The translations under genes and the position numbers were made by a program. From assembly GCA_033812795.1 (NCBI GenBank), contig JAPXSY010000001.1, forward strand, positions 124,001 through 188,000: a stretch of DNA of 64,000 nucleotides. The letters run 5' to 3'. Below the pieces are notes generated by a model. It was not told where the DNA came from. It made no database searches and was given only the letters and a program-made list of their open reading frames with translations. The stretch comes from JAPXSY01 sp033812795 (GTDB lineage: Bacteria > Verrucomicrobiota > Kiritimatiellia > RFP12 > UBA1067). Below are positions 19,014-28,040 of this stretch, in pieces (within the stretch, counting starts at the first letter, position 1; every line of letters begins with the position of its first letter).

Positions 19014-20000
19014 ATGAATCCCTCTCTCTCACACTTGGTTTTTCAACCGGTCTATAAACGGTACGTGTGGGGCGGCGACCGTTTCCGGACGTTTTTCCAC
19101 CGTACCGGTGTGCCTGCGGTGTGCGCGGAGTCCTGGGAGATCTCGGCTCATCCGGACGGCATGAGCGTTGTTTCATGCGGTCCTTTCGCGGGACAAACGC
19201 TGGCGGAACTGACCGCCCGATACGGCGCGGCGCTCACCGGTACGCGCGCACCGGATCCCGCGCGTTTCCCGCTGCTGTTCAAACTGCTCGATGCGTCGGA
19301 CCGCCTAAGCGTGCAAGTGCACCCCAATGCGGCGTGCGCCGCACGTACGGGAGGAGAACCTAAAACAGAAGCGTGGGTCGTCCTCGACTGCACGCCCGGC
19401 GCGTCACTCTACGCCGGGTTCGAGCCGCAGGTAACCCCGGAAGTTTTGCGCGCCGCCCTGTCGGATGGCACGGTGGCGGAACAGCTTCTCCGATTCGAGC
19501 CGCAACCCGGACAAGCGCTCTTTCTTCCGGGAGGAATGGCGCACGCCATGGGTGCGGGGTGTCTGATTTATGAAGTGCAGCAGAGCGCCAACACAACTTA
19601 CCGGTTGTTCGACTGGAACCGTACTGGCCCTGACGGCCGGGCGCGGCCGCTCCATATCGGCCCGGGGTTGGCGTCGATCGACTGGTCCCTTCCCCCGCCG
19701 CAACTCCTCACGCCGCAGTTGCCTTGTCCGACGGGCACCGCGCCGGTCTGGTCCGAGATCGTCACCTCCCCCGTATTCACCGTGCGCCGACTGGATCTGC
19801 GCGAGCCGTTGCGTGTGGCGCCGGACGGCACCACCTTCCTCGCGCTCTTCGCGGCAGCGGGTCGCGTGACGGTGGCAGACGCCGGGAATCGCCAACATGC
19901 CACGCTCCCTCCGGGCTCCAGTCTTCTCCTTCCAGCCACAGCCGACGCACACATTCTGACTCCTCACCCTGAATCCACCCTATACGTCACCACCCTCTAA
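19014..20000 (+). CDS. manA: class I mannose-6-phosphate isomerase
   Basis: 328 residues. Interconverts mannose 6-phosphate and fructose 6-phosphate; zinc enzyme of the cupin fold. LQVHPN-type motif at residues 101-105 (SVQVHPN), Zn-ligand region KTEAWVVLD, GGMAHAMGAG and YEVQQSANTTYRLFDWNR. Length fits the short bacterial form (about 310-330). The start MNPSLSHLVFQPVYKRYVWGG follows the predicted promoter by 10 nt; an upstream in-frame extension would overlap the promoter. The M50 protease gene follows after 14 bp. Confidence 0.93.
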   Translation: MNPSLSHLVFQPVYKRYVWGGDRFRTFFHRTGVPAVCAESWEISAHPDGMSVVSCGPFAGQTLAELTARYGAALTGTRAPDPARFPLLFKLLDASDRLSVQVHPNAACAARTGGEPKTEAWVVLDCTPGASLYAGFEPQVTPEVLRAALSDGTVAEQLLRFEPQPGQALFLPGGMAHAMGAGCLIYEVQQSANTTYRLFDWNRTGPDGRARPLHIGPGLASIDWSLPPPQLLTPQLPCPTGTAPVWSEIVTSPVFTVRRLDLREPLRVAPDGTTFLALFAAAGRVTVADAGNRQHATLPPGSSLLLPATADAHILTPHPESTLYVTTL

Positions 20001-20014
20001 CCGCTGACCCTCTT

Positions 20015-20863
20015 ATGCTCCGATCCTCATACCACCTCTGCACTGTTTTCGGTATCCCGATTCGTCTGGACGCATCCCTGATCATACTGATGTTCCTGTT
20101 GATCGGGAACTACGGCAACCCGCTTTACGGCATCGCCGCCGGCATCGCCCTGCTCGTCTCTATCACGTTGCACGAACTGGGACACAGCCTGACTGCCATG
20201 GCCTTCGGGTGCCGTGTCCGGGACATCACGCTGATGATGATGGGCGGGTGTGCCACGTTACTCTCGATGCCGCGCAAAGCGTGGCAAGAGTTGCTCATGG
20301 CGGCGGCCGGTCCTGCGGTCAGTCTGGGCCTGGCCCTGGCGGGCCTGTTGCTGCCGGACGTGACCTACCGTGACGGCCACGTGCTGTTTGCGAGCGGTTG
20401 GGACCGGTTCCTCTTCCTGCAAATCGGCGCGTTGAATGCGATGCTCTTCGTCTTCAATCTGTTGCCTGCTTTCCCGATGGATGGCGGACGCATGCTACGC
20501 GCGATCCTGCAGCAATTTTTCATGACGCGCCTTCGCGCCACTTGGGTCGCCTCGCGCATCGGACGTTTCCTCGCCCTGTTGCTGGGCCTCTCGGTGCTGT
20601 ACTCACTGTTCACCGGCCGCTTCGACGGATTCAAGCTGATCCGCCTGCTGATCGCTTATTTCATCTATCAGGCCGCAGAAGGCGAATACCGCATGGTTCT
20701 GGCGGAAGAGCGCGCGGGACGCGCGACCTCCCCGTTTGACGGCTTCCCCTTCATGGGAGGCCGATCCTCCGCCATGCCGCCGCCGGATGACGGCAAGGCA
20801 GTGGTGAGTCCCCCGCCATATGAGCGGCGCGGCGCAACCCGCGTCGATGTGCACAAGACGTGA
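20015..20863 (+). CDS. site-2 protease family (M50) membrane metalloprotease
   Basis: 282 residues, several membrane segments, with the zinc motif HELGH at 53-57 and the third ligand in NLLPAFPMDGGR (Asp155). This is the compact SpoIVFB-like rhomboid-independent intramembrane protease core with no PDZ or CBS domain; the soluble C-terminal tail (about 230-282) is proline-rich. Its substrate is unknown. It is probably co-transcribed with manA. Convergent with glgB; a small 6-bp palindromic hairpin at 20873-20887 overlaps the end of glgB. Confidence 0.9.
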   Translation: MLRSSYHLCTVFGIPIRLDASLIILMFLLIGNYGNPLYGIAAGIALLVSITLHELGHSLTAMAFGCRVRDITLMMMGGCATLLSMPRKAWQELLMAAAGPAVSLGLALAGLLLPDVTYRDGHVLFASGWDRFLFLQIGALNAMLFVFNLLPAFPMDGGRMLRAILQQFFMTRLRATWVASRIGRFLALLLGLSVLYSLFTGRFDGFKLIRLLIAYFIYQAAEGEYRMVLAEERAGRATSPFDGFPFMGGRSSAMPPPDDGKAVVSPPPYERRGATRVDVHKT

Positions 20864-20879
20864 CCGCGGTTCGGATCTT

Positions 20880-22892
20880 TCAGATCCTGCGCTCCAGCAC
20901 CATCGCGGTCCGGCAGGGCAGGTAGACGCGGAGGGTCTGGCATAACTCCCGGTCACGTTGTTCGGCGATCAGCGCAAAGGACTGCCCTGCCGCGATCCGG
21001 CCCTGGCCTCCGAAACGCTCTTCATCGCTGTCCATCACCCAGTGATAGGAACCGGGCGGCACCAACACCTTGAAATCGGCAACCGAAGTGTGGGTGTGGA
21101 AGTTGAAGAGGAAGACCAGCGGCCCTCGTTCGAACACCAAAATCTTCTCCTGGTCGGAAACGAACAACCGACGCGGCAGGGTCCCTTCGAGCGCCCGGTA
21201 CCGCGTGACCATCTCCAGCATCGCCGCATCAAACTCGCCCAGACACCAGTAGAGGAGCTCCGGGTTGTCGCGCAACGTCCACTGCCGACGCGCATACCGG
21301 TAGGAGAATCCGTTACCTTCGCGCGGGAAATCGATCCACTCGGGATGGCCGAACTCATTACCCATGAAATTGAGATACCCGTGGCCAGCGGTCGCCAGCG
21401 TGGCCAACCGCGCCAATTTGTGCAGGGCCACACCGCGTTCCACCTCGAGATGCCGCATCGAACGCAGCATGGCATCATAGATTGCCGCGTCAACCAATTG
21501 GAAGAAAAGGGTTTTCCCGCCCACCAGCGCCTGATCGTGGCTTTCCACGTAGTTAACCGTCCGCTCATCCGCGCGCCGGTTGGTCAATTCGTGCCACAGG
21601 TATCCAATGCTCCAATCCTCATCCCGCACATCGCGCACCAAACGGAACCAGCACTCGGGAACCCCCATGGCCATCCGGTAATCGAATCCCGCGCCGTCAT
21701 CCTCCAGCGGTGCGGCAAGGCCCGGCATGCCGCTCACATCTTCGGCCACGGTCATCGCATCCGGCCGCACCTGATGGATCACGCGGTTCGCGAGCCGACA
21801 GTAGATCCACGCGTCCTCGTCCACCGTGGCATCGAAATACTGGCTGTAATCCATAAAATCCACTCCGAGCCCGTGGTGCAGATACAACATGCTGGTGACC
21901 CCGTCAAAACGGAATCCGTCGAAGCGGAACTCATCCAGCCAGTACCGGCAGTTGGAGAGCAGAAAGTGCAGCACATCGGTTTTACCGTAATCGAAACAGC
22001 GCGAATCCCACGCCTCATGCCAACCGCGCAAGCCGTCATGGAAATACTGGTAGAGGGTGCCGTCGAAACGCGACAGCCCCTCGCGCTCGTTTTTGACCGC
22101 GTGGGAATGCACGATATCCATGATCACGGCAAGCCCTTCCCCGTGCGCCGCATCCACCAGCGCTTTCAATTCCTCGGGGGTGCCGAAACGGGACGAACAG
22201 GCGAAGTAGCTCGACACATGATACCCGAACGAGCCGTAATACGGATGCTCCATCACCGCCATGAGTTGGACCGTGTTGTATCCGGCCCGCTTGATCCGCG
22301 GCAGAATCCGCTCCCGGAACTCCGTGTAGCCGCCGACCCCCTCCCGCTCTTGCGCCATTCCGACATGCGCCTCGTAGATCAGCGGCACCCGGTCCGGTAC
22401 CCGGAAGTCGGGATTGCGCCAGACGTACGGCTCCGGATCCCACACCTGGGCCGCGAACACCAAGGTCTCGGGATTCTGCACCACCCGGCGCGCGTAAGCC
22501 GGAATACGTTCGCCGCGCCCGCCGTCCCACACCATCTCCAGCCGGTAGTACTGCCCGTGGCGCACCGCATCCGGCGCCAGATGCGCCTCCCAGACCCCCC
22601 GCCCCGGGATCCGTTGCAACCGGAAAGGCTCCTGACACTGCCACGACGAGAAATCCCCCACCAGCCACAACGCCGTGGCGTTCGGCGCCCACTCCCGGAA
22701 GACCCATCCCGAATCAGTTCGATGAAGCCCGTAATACTCGTGCGCGCAGGCGAATTCCGCCAGCTTGCCCGGACCTTGGGACAGATCCGCCTCGCGCCGG
22801 TCGGCCAGTTCGGCACGCCGACGGATGATCTCCGCATACGGCAGGAGATACGGATCATCCAGCAGGCGGGGGCGGCGTAATGTGGCTGGCAT
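20880..22892 (-). CDS. glgB: 1,4-alpha-glucan branching enzyme (GH13_8, animal/plant-like type)
   Basis: 670 residues. Transfers alpha-1,4 chains to form alpha-1,6 branches in glycogen. N-terminal CBM48 (about 55-160) then the GH13 barrel: FRFDGVTSMLYLHHGLG with the nucleophile Asp, VAEDVSGMPG with the acid Glu, and YVESHDQALVG. NEFGHPEWIDFPREGNGFSYRYARRQW is characteristic of the eukaryote-like subfamily 8 rather than the classic bacterial subfamily 9. The start MPATLRRPRLLDD has AAGGAG upstream. It lies 35 bp after glgA in one operon. Confidence 0.93.
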   Translation of the reverse strand: MPATLRRPRLLDDPYLLPYAEIIRRRAELADRREADLSQGPGKLAEFACAHEYYGLHRTDSGWVFREWAPNATALWLVGDFSSWQCQEPFRLQRIPGRGVWEAHLAPDAVRHGQYYRLEMVWDGGRGERIPAYARRVVQNPETLVFAAQVWDPEPYVWRNPDFRVPDRVPLIYEAHVGMAQEREGVGGYTEFRERILPRIKRAGYNTVQLMAVMEHPYYGSFGYHVSSYFACSSRFGTPEELKALVDAAHGEGLAVIMDIVHSHAVKNEREGLSRFDGTLYQYFHDGLRGWHEAWDSRCFDYGKTDVLHFLLSNCRYWLDEFRFDGFRFDGVTSMLYLHHGLGVDFMDYSQYFDATVDEDAWIYCRLANRVIHQVRPDAMTVAEDVSGMPGLAAPLEDDGAGFDYRMAMGVPECWFRLVRDVRDEDWSIGYLWHELTNRRADERTVNYVESHDQALVGGKTLFFQLVDAAIYDAMLRSMRHLEVERGVALHKLARLATLATAGHGYLNFMGNEFGHPEWIDFPREGNGFSYRYARRQWTLRDNPELLYWCLGEFDAAMLEMVTRYRALEGTLPRRLFVSDQEKILVFERGPLVFLFNFHTHTSVADFKVLVPPGSYHWVMDSDEERFGGQGRIAAGQSFALIAEQRDRELCQTLRVYLPCRTAMVLERRI

Positions 22893-22927
22893 GTTCGAAT
22901 CTCCTTGCAGATAGATAGACGGAAGCA

Positions 22928-24469
22928 TCATTCGAACGAACGCACCAGCGGACGGTTCAGCATCTTCTCATAGATCTCGATATAGGCCCGGGCGCAGGTT
23001 TCGTGATTGAACCGCGCCTTGCCCTCGCGCATCACCCGCGCGATGTTCCGCTCGCGCACCTCCGGCGCGCACTTGTAAAACTCGATCGCCTTTTCCATGG
23101 CCCAATCGAGCCCCCTGCTGTCATAAATCCGGAACACGAAACCGTTCCCCTGATTCTGCGCGGGATCCAGGTGCTCAACCGTGTCATGCAATCCGCCCGT
23201 GTCATGGACCACCGGCAGCGATCCGTAAAGCTGCCCCACCATCTGCGGCAGGCCGCAGGGCTCGAAGAGCGACGGCACCAGCGTAAAGTCGGACGCGGCG
23301 TACCCGAGTTGCGAAAGTCCCTGATTGAAATCACACACCGCCAGCCGCCCGTACATCTCGTGAAAGTGCAAGATGTCATGGAACGGCTTCTGAAACACGC
23401 CATTCGCCACCAGCGCGATCTGCACACGCTGCCTCCAATGGCGCGACATGAAGCGGTAGAGGATGTCCGCCAGCAGTTGGGGACCTTTCTGGGCGGGGTC
23501 GAGCCGTGACGGCCAGAAGAAAAGAGGCACATCCGGATCCTCCTCCAGCCCCACCTTGTGCTGGAACGCGACTTTGTTGGCGCGTTTCGCCTCACGGTGG
23601 GTCGCCGCGTCATAGCACACCTCGATGTGCGGATCCGTTTCCGGGTTGTCCGACGCATCCGGCGCGTTCAGAATCCCGATCGCGCAACCGGCACGGTGTT
23701 TGTTGCGGATCTCCTCCCGCAATGCCGTTGGGATGAAATCATGCCAACCGTTGACGATCTCCTCCAGAAAAGTCGGGCTCACCGTGTTGATGTAGTGCGA
23801 GGCAAAGACCCCGCTCGCCTGCATGTCGATCTGGTTGGTGTTGCGCGATTCCTCGTAATTGTACGGCACCCGCGTGTAAAAGAGATTGGCCCAGAATTCG
23901 GCGGCGTCGATTCCGGAATCCTCGACCTGTGCTAGAGTCAGGTGGTGCGTGTGAATATTATGCACCGTAAAGAGGCAGGGGATCCCCATGCGCCGCGCCG
24001 CGCCCGGAACCAGACCGGTCATCCAGTCGTTGCAGTGGATCAGATCAGGCTGGACAAAGGGGATGATGTTGTTGAGCACTTCGCGCGTGAAGGCCAGCGC
24101 CAGCTTGGGGTTCTCGTCCTGACTGTTGCTGTAGACCGTGTCGCGGTAGTAAAAGCAGCGGTCCTCCGCGAGATGGATTCGAGAATCCGGCATGCGGCTC
24201 TTATAGACGCGCAGCTCGTCGCTGATCAACTGGCCGACATCAATGTGGAACATGCGACGGTAATGCGGCAACGCCACATGCACATCCGCGCCCAAATCGA
24301 ACAGCGCCGCGACCAGCGAGGCGGACACATCCGCCAACCCGCCCGCCTTGGCGTTGAGTTTGCACGCCATGTTGCCCATGCCGGAGGGCAGATAGGTGAT
24401 CTCCGGCGTCACGACCAGAATCCGCGGTCTCCGGTTTTTGCCGGTCGACGATTTGTTTTCTCTTGTCAT
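22928..24469 (-). CDS. glgA: glycogen synthase (GT5)
   Basis: 513 residues. Elongates alpha-1,4-glucan from an ADP- or UDP-glucose donor. The N-terminal donor/acceptor motif KAGGLADV starts at Lys41, preceded by an unusually long insertion after the first strand (EITYLPSGMGNMACKLNA). The C-terminal GT-B domain has LVPSLFEPCGLPQMVG and HDTGGLHDTV. The start is set by GGAGGATGTG before ATG. It is the second gene of a three-gene operon with a small exported protein upstream and glgB downstream; no ADP-glucose pyrophosphorylase is in the window. Confidence 0.92.
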   Translation of the reverse strand: MTRENKSSTGKNRRPRILVVTPEITYLPSGMGNMACKLNAKAGGLADVSASLVAALFDLGADVHVALPHYRRMFHIDVGQLISDELRVYKSRMPDSRIHLAEDRCFYYRDTVYSNSQDENPKLALAFTREVLNNIIPFVQPDLIHCNDWMTGLVPGAARRMGIPCLFTVHNIHTHHLTLAQVEDSGIDAAEFWANLFYTRVPYNYEESRNTNQIDMQASGVFASHYINTVSPTFLEEIVNGWHDFIPTALREEIRNKHRAGCAIGILNAPDASDNPETDPHIEVCYDAATHREAKRANKVAFQHKVGLEEDPDVPLFFWPSRLDPAQKGPQLLADILYRFMSRHWRQRVQIALVANGVFQKPFHDILHFHEMYGRLAVCDFNQGLSQLGYAASDFTLVPSLFEPCGLPQMVGQLYGSLPVVHDTGGLHDTVEHLDPAQNQGNGFVFRIYDSRGLDWAMEKAIEFYKCAPEVRERNIARVMREGKARFNHETCARAYIEIYEKMLNRPLVRSFE

Positions 24470-24515
24470 CACATCCTCCTGAACGGGGTCGGGCGGAACA
24501 CATGCCGCGACAGGC

Positions 24516-24917
24516 TTACCGCTTAACACCGCCCTTCGCCTCGATCTGCCGGGAAAGTGCCTCCGCACGGTTCCGGAGCGCATCCAGATCCGACTGCCGA
24601 CTCTGCGCTGCGGGGAGTTTCTCGACCAACCTCCGCAATGTCAACTGGGTCATCATCAATTCGTGCTGCAACTGGCGGTACCGCTCGCGCTGCGCCTCCA
24701 CTTCCGGCGAAGTGAACTGCGGATTGCCCCACGCCTGATCGAGTTCGATTTCGATTTTGTGCGCGTCCGCCAGAATGGCGGCCCGCTCCGCCATCCATCC
24801 GTTCACCTGTTTCCGTTCGGCCTCGGACAACATCGAGAAATCCTGTCCGAACCCTGCCATCCCTCCGCCGACCGTGACCGCCAGACAAAAAAAAGCGACC
24901 CTCAAACCCTGTCTCAT
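24516..24917 (-). CDS. small exported helical protein of unknown function
   Basis: 133 residues from the ATG at 24917: signal peptide (MRQGLRVAFFCLAVTVGGGMAG), then a charged, helical, probably coiled-coil region to the C-terminus, with no cysteines after the signal and no recognised domain. A sigma70-like promoter at 24958-24986 gives a leader of about 34 nt, which supports this start over two upstream in-frame ATGs. It is first in the operon with glgA (46 bp gap) and glgB. A role in glycogen metabolism is only suggested by position. Confidence 0.65.
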   Translation of the reverse strand: MRQGLRVAFFCLAVTVGGGMAGFGQDFSMLSEAERKQVNGWMAERAAILADAHKIEIELDQAWGNPQFTSPEVEAQRERYRQLQHELMMTQLTLRRLVEKLPAAQSRQSDLDALRNRAEALSRQIEAKGGVKR

Positions 24918-24957
24918 CCCTACCCCACTTCCTGTCCGTATCCATAAAACCGCCAAC

Positions 24958-24986
24958 AGTATACGCATCGGAACACCTTTTGGCAA
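24958..24986 (-). promoter_or_regulatory. promoter of the small exported protein-glgA-glgB operon
   Basis: Minus strand TTGCCA, 17-bp spacer, TATACT. Near-consensus. Unlike several other promoters in the window it leaves a normal leader before the start codon. Confidence 0.75.
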
Positions 24987-25005
24987 CAACCAGAAGCTTT
25001 TCGCA

Positions 25006-25037
25006 CCATGAAACACAAGAAACTTCATGAAATCAAG
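25006..25037 (+). repeat. 32-bp dispersed repeat (ccatgaaacac family), copy 2
   Basis: Inverted relative to 10482-10513 with 2 mismatches. It starts a 430-bp intergenic stretch with no recognisable gene. Confidence 0.75.
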
Positions 25038-25470
25038 ACAGGGGAACGAGTAGAAAGTCGGGAACACGGGACCCTCGCCCGCAGCGACGAGCGTCTGCCC
25101 GTCCGGGCAAGCAGACGCTTGCCCGGCGTTCCGCGAGCCCGGGTGCCGTACACGTACACGCGACGCGATCCTCCGGCAACCCAGCCGCGCATCGGAATCA
25201 CGAGCGGCCTTTTGAATTTAGCTGCAACCAATGCGATGGCAGTATCCTTGCTTTTACTCTCACGATTGCGAGCCACTGCGTGGCCGCAACAAGAGAGGTT
25301 GACCCGCGACCCGCGACCCGCGACCCGCGGCCTGCTCAACCCCCAAAAAAACTTGGCGTTCTTGGCGTCATGGCGGTTCCCCCAAAACTCCTAACTCCTA
25401 AATCCTAAATCCTAAAATCCTAAATCCTAAATTTCAACTCCTCCTCGTCAATTCCGCGCCCGGCGCGGCA
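25038..25470. repeat. gene-free stretch packed with short repeats
   Basis: No coding region is supported. It holds a palindrome gggcaagcagacgcttgccc at 25105-25124 (also at 27970-27989), four perfect gacccgc heptamers at 25301-25328, a 28-bp sequence at 25353-25380 that recurs exactly at 30101-30128, and a run of cctaaat-like heptamers at 25390-25434. A segment near 25289-25307 resembles the distal edge of element copy 1. The btuB promoter follows directly. Confidence 0.7.
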
Positions 25471-25499
25471 TTGACAGGCCGCGCCCGCTGCGCTATGCT
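25471..25499 (+). promoter_or_regulatory. promoter of the btuB riboswitch transcript
   Basis: TTGACA, 17-bp spacer, TATGCT, with the predicted start just before the cobalamin riboswitch. Confidence 0.8.
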
Positions 25500-25506
25500 C
25501 CCCCCG

Positions 25507-25651
25507 TACTTTGCACCGGCTATCGGAAGCCCGTGAGAATCGGGCGCGGTCGCGCCGCTGTAATCGGCTACAAGCCCCAAAAGGCCATTTTCCGCAAGGG
25601 AGAGAAGGCGGAGTAAGGTTAAGCCGTAAGCCAGAAGACGGGCCGGATGCA
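25507..25651 (+). promoter_or_regulatory. cobalamin riboswitch
   Basis: Conserved core elements occur in order: GGAAGCCCGTGAGAATCGGG, then CGCGGTCGCGCCGCTGTAA (25545-25563), CCGCAAGGGAGAGAAGG, and the B12 box AGCCAGAAGACGGGCC at 25629-25644. P1 can form from GCACCGG (about 25513) with CCGGATGC after the B12 box. The expression platform (25652-25784) contains ccgaggagccgaggcc but I could not choose between terminator and translational control. It lies 133 bp before btuB. Confidence 0.92.
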
Positions 25652-25784
25652 AGCTGCGGCACTCCTTCGCGTCCGAGGAGCCGAGGCCTGTCGCCGGCCG
25701 TTTCCGGAACTGCTTCTGCTCTCGCCCCTGCGGCCTCGTACGCGTTGGAATCTGCCTCAACCTTCGCGTAAGAGGATACGTATC

Positions 25785-27806
25785 ATGTCTCTGTCATACC
25801 GTTTCACCGCCGCCACGTTTGCGGCGTGTCTGGCCGCAACCGGTGGCCTGACCACCCTCGGCCAAACAACCCCCGAGGCCCCGGAGTCTTCACCGACAGC
25901 ACCGTCTGTCTCCAACGCGATCCCGCCGATCATCGTGCAGGCCAGCCGGACCGGGCGCACCGCGTCCGAGATGCCCGCCAACGTGCAGGTGATCACCTCA
26001 GAAGAGATTGCCCGCACCGGCTACCAGAACGTCATAGATGTTCTGCAGAAGCAGGCCGGTCTCCCGGTCAAGAACTTCTCCGACAACCCCGCCACCGCCA
26101 CAGTCGCGTTACGCGGTTTCGGCGAAAGCGCCCACGGCCGCGTGTTGATCCTGCTCAATGGCGAACGGCTCAATAACCCCGACATGTCCGCGCCCAACCT
26201 GATGCGCATCCCTCTCCATGCTGTCAAGCGCATCGAGGTGATCCGCGGGCCGCAAACCGTGCTCTACGGTGATTTCGCCGAAACCGGCGTCATAAACATT
26301 ATCACCGACACTTCGGTCGAGGCCGCGCCCGTCACAACCGTTTCCGCCACTGTAGGCTCTTATGACACCTATGCCGCGCACATCAGCAAGTCCGGCGCGT
26401 TTGAAGACGGGGTGACATACTACGCGGGCGCGGACTGGGACAAGACCGGCGGTTACCGCGACAACGGCGACTATACATCATGGAGCTTAGACGCCGCAGT
26501 GGCTAAGCGCTGGGAAAAAGGACAGCATCTCTCGCTTTCGACATTTTATCACGACAGCGAATACGGTCTGCCCGGCACCCTCACCTGGCGCCAGTTCAAA
26601 AACGACCCGCGCCAAACCACCACACCCAATGACCGTGCCTGGTTCGAAACATGGGGCCTGAACCTAGGCGGCGGCACCCCTATCGGCGACAACGGCACCA
26701 TCGACGCCAACCTCTCCGCCTCCCGTCGCGAGGCTGAAGCGCGCTTCGTCGGAACAGGCTACAGCATCAAGAATGAAAACGAGATTGACGCCTTTGCCTT
26801 CACCCCGCGTTATACGCATAACAGCGACATCGCCAACCATGCCAACCGCCTGACACTGGGCACTGACCTGCGTTATGAAACTTCCGACATCCACAGCCGC
26901 AGCATATATTCAGGTATGCCCTCTGCCACTGCCTGGGATTTCGACCGCTCCGCGCTGTCAGCCTATGCGCAAGATGAGTTTTTCTTAACAGAAAGCCTCT
27001 CGGTAACGCTCGGCGCACGTGCTGAGCGCATCCATAACCGCATCGCGAGCAATGCCGGCACGACCTCCTACAGTCAGACGGAAAAAGCTTACGAAGCCGC
27101 ACTGCTGTATCGGCCCGTTGAAAACGCCAAACTCTTTGCGCGCGCGTCCCGCTATTACCACGCCCCGTTCATTGATGAGACTGTGGGCTGGTCCGGCATC
27201 CCCAACACCAGCCTGACGCCGGAAACCGGTTACTGCCTCGAGACCGGTGCCGAGATCACCTTCCTGACGGAGTGGACCGCCGGCATCACCCTGTACGAGA
27301 TGCGTTCCAGTGACGAGATCTATTACAACCCCGTCACCTACATGAACCTCAACGCCCCGGACGACACGCGCCGTCGCGGAGTGGAAACAGCCCTGCGCTG
27401 GTCAAGGGAGCGCGTCGGCGGCTTCGGTATCGCCTATGATTTGGTCGACTCCCGCTTCACCGAGGGCATCTACAAGGATAACGATATGCCACTGACCCCG
27501 GATCATATGCTGACAGTGAACGGCGAGGTCTACATCCTGTCCGGTCTGGCCGCGCTCGGCACAGCCCGTTATGTCTCTTCGCAAACATCAGGTTCGGACT
27601 TCGCCAATCAGGCGGCAAAACTTGACGATTACGCCACGCTTGATCTGGCTTTGCGCTACGAGCCGGAGTTCCTGAAAGGGCTGCGCCTGATCGGCGGTGT
27701 CGACAATGTCTTTGACAAAGAGTACGCCTATTGCGGTTTCTACGGCTCCAGCTATTATCCGGCCAATGGCCGCACCTGGAAACTCTGCGCCGCATACACC
27801 TTCTAA
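25785..27806 (+). CDS. btuB: TonB-dependent cobalamin receptor
   Basis: 673 residues. Outer-membrane gated barrel importing corrinoids using TonB. The signal peptide is MSLSYRFTAATFAACLAATGG. The plug domain includes IIVQASRT, NVQVITSEEIARTGYQNVIDVLQKQAG, VALRGFGES and IEVIRGPQTVLYGDFAETGVINI. The barrel ends with the terminal aromatic KLCAAYTF. The start has AAGAGGATACG upstream. Riboswitch control and the btuFCD genes downstream make corrinoid the likely ligand. Confidence 0.93.
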   Translation: MSLSYRFTAATFAACLAATGGLTTLGQTTPEAPESSPTAPSVSNAIPPIIVQASRTGRTASEMPANVQVITSEEIARTGYQNVIDVLQKQAGLPVKNFSDNPATATVALRGFGESAHGRVLILLNGERLNNPDMSAPNLMRIPLHAVKRIEVIRGPQTVLYGDFAETGVINIITDTSVEAAPVTTVSATVGSYDTYAAHISKSGAFEDGVTYYAGADWDKTGGYRDNGDYTSWSLDAAVAKRWEKGQHLSLSTFYHDSEYGLPGTLTWRQFKNDPRQTTTPNDRAWFETWGLNLGGGTPIGDNGTIDANLSASRREAEARFVGTGYSIKNENEIDAFAFTPRYTHNSDIANHANRLTLGTDLRYETSDIHSRSIYSGMPSATAWDFDRSALSAYAQDEFFLTESLSVTLGARAERIHNRIASNAGTTSYSQTEKAYEAALLYRPVENAKLFARASRYYHAPFIDETVGWSGIPNTSLTPETGYCLETGAEITFLTEWTAGITLYEMRSSDEIYYNPVTYMNLNAPDDTRRRGVETALRWSRERVGGFGIAYDLVDSRFTEGIYKDNDMPLTPDHMLTVNGEVYILSGLAALGTARYVSSQTSGSDFANQAAKLDDYATLDLALRYEPEFLKGLRLIGGVDNVFDKEYAYCGFYGSSYYPANGRTWKLCAAYTF

Positions 27807-27820
27807 CCGCAAGACGGGAG

Positions 27821-28040
27821 GGACGAGCGTCTGCTCGTCCTTGCGCCGCCCCTAAGTTCGGGAGCGCGGGCGTCCCCGCCCGCTGGAAAATGAGAGTCGA
27901 AAGTTGAGAGGTTTTAACGCAGAGACGCGGAGACGCGAAACGTGGAGAGGTGGCGGCGTGACCGCCGCCGGGCAAGCAGACGCTTGCCCCTCCCGGCGTT
28001 TCGCTAGCAATGAAACCAGAAACCAGAAACCAGAAACCGG
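27821..28040 (+). repeat. short dispersed repeats between btuB and btuF
   Basis: Contains a palindrome ggacgagcgtctgctcgtcc (27821-27840), a gcgggc palindrome (27866-27885), an aacgcagagacgcggagacg tract, gggcaagcagacgcttgccc (27970-27989) and a run of gaaacca units to about 28038. The last part lies inside the open frame that ends as BtuF. Confidence 0.7.

Noticed and set aside
20958..22880. 640-codon open frame on the plus strand
   Set aside because: Antisense to glgB, which is unambiguous; the frame mirrors the glgB codon pattern.
25390..25434. Telomere-like repeat marking a replicon end
   Set aside because: The array is short, imperfect and interior, with genes continuing on both sides.
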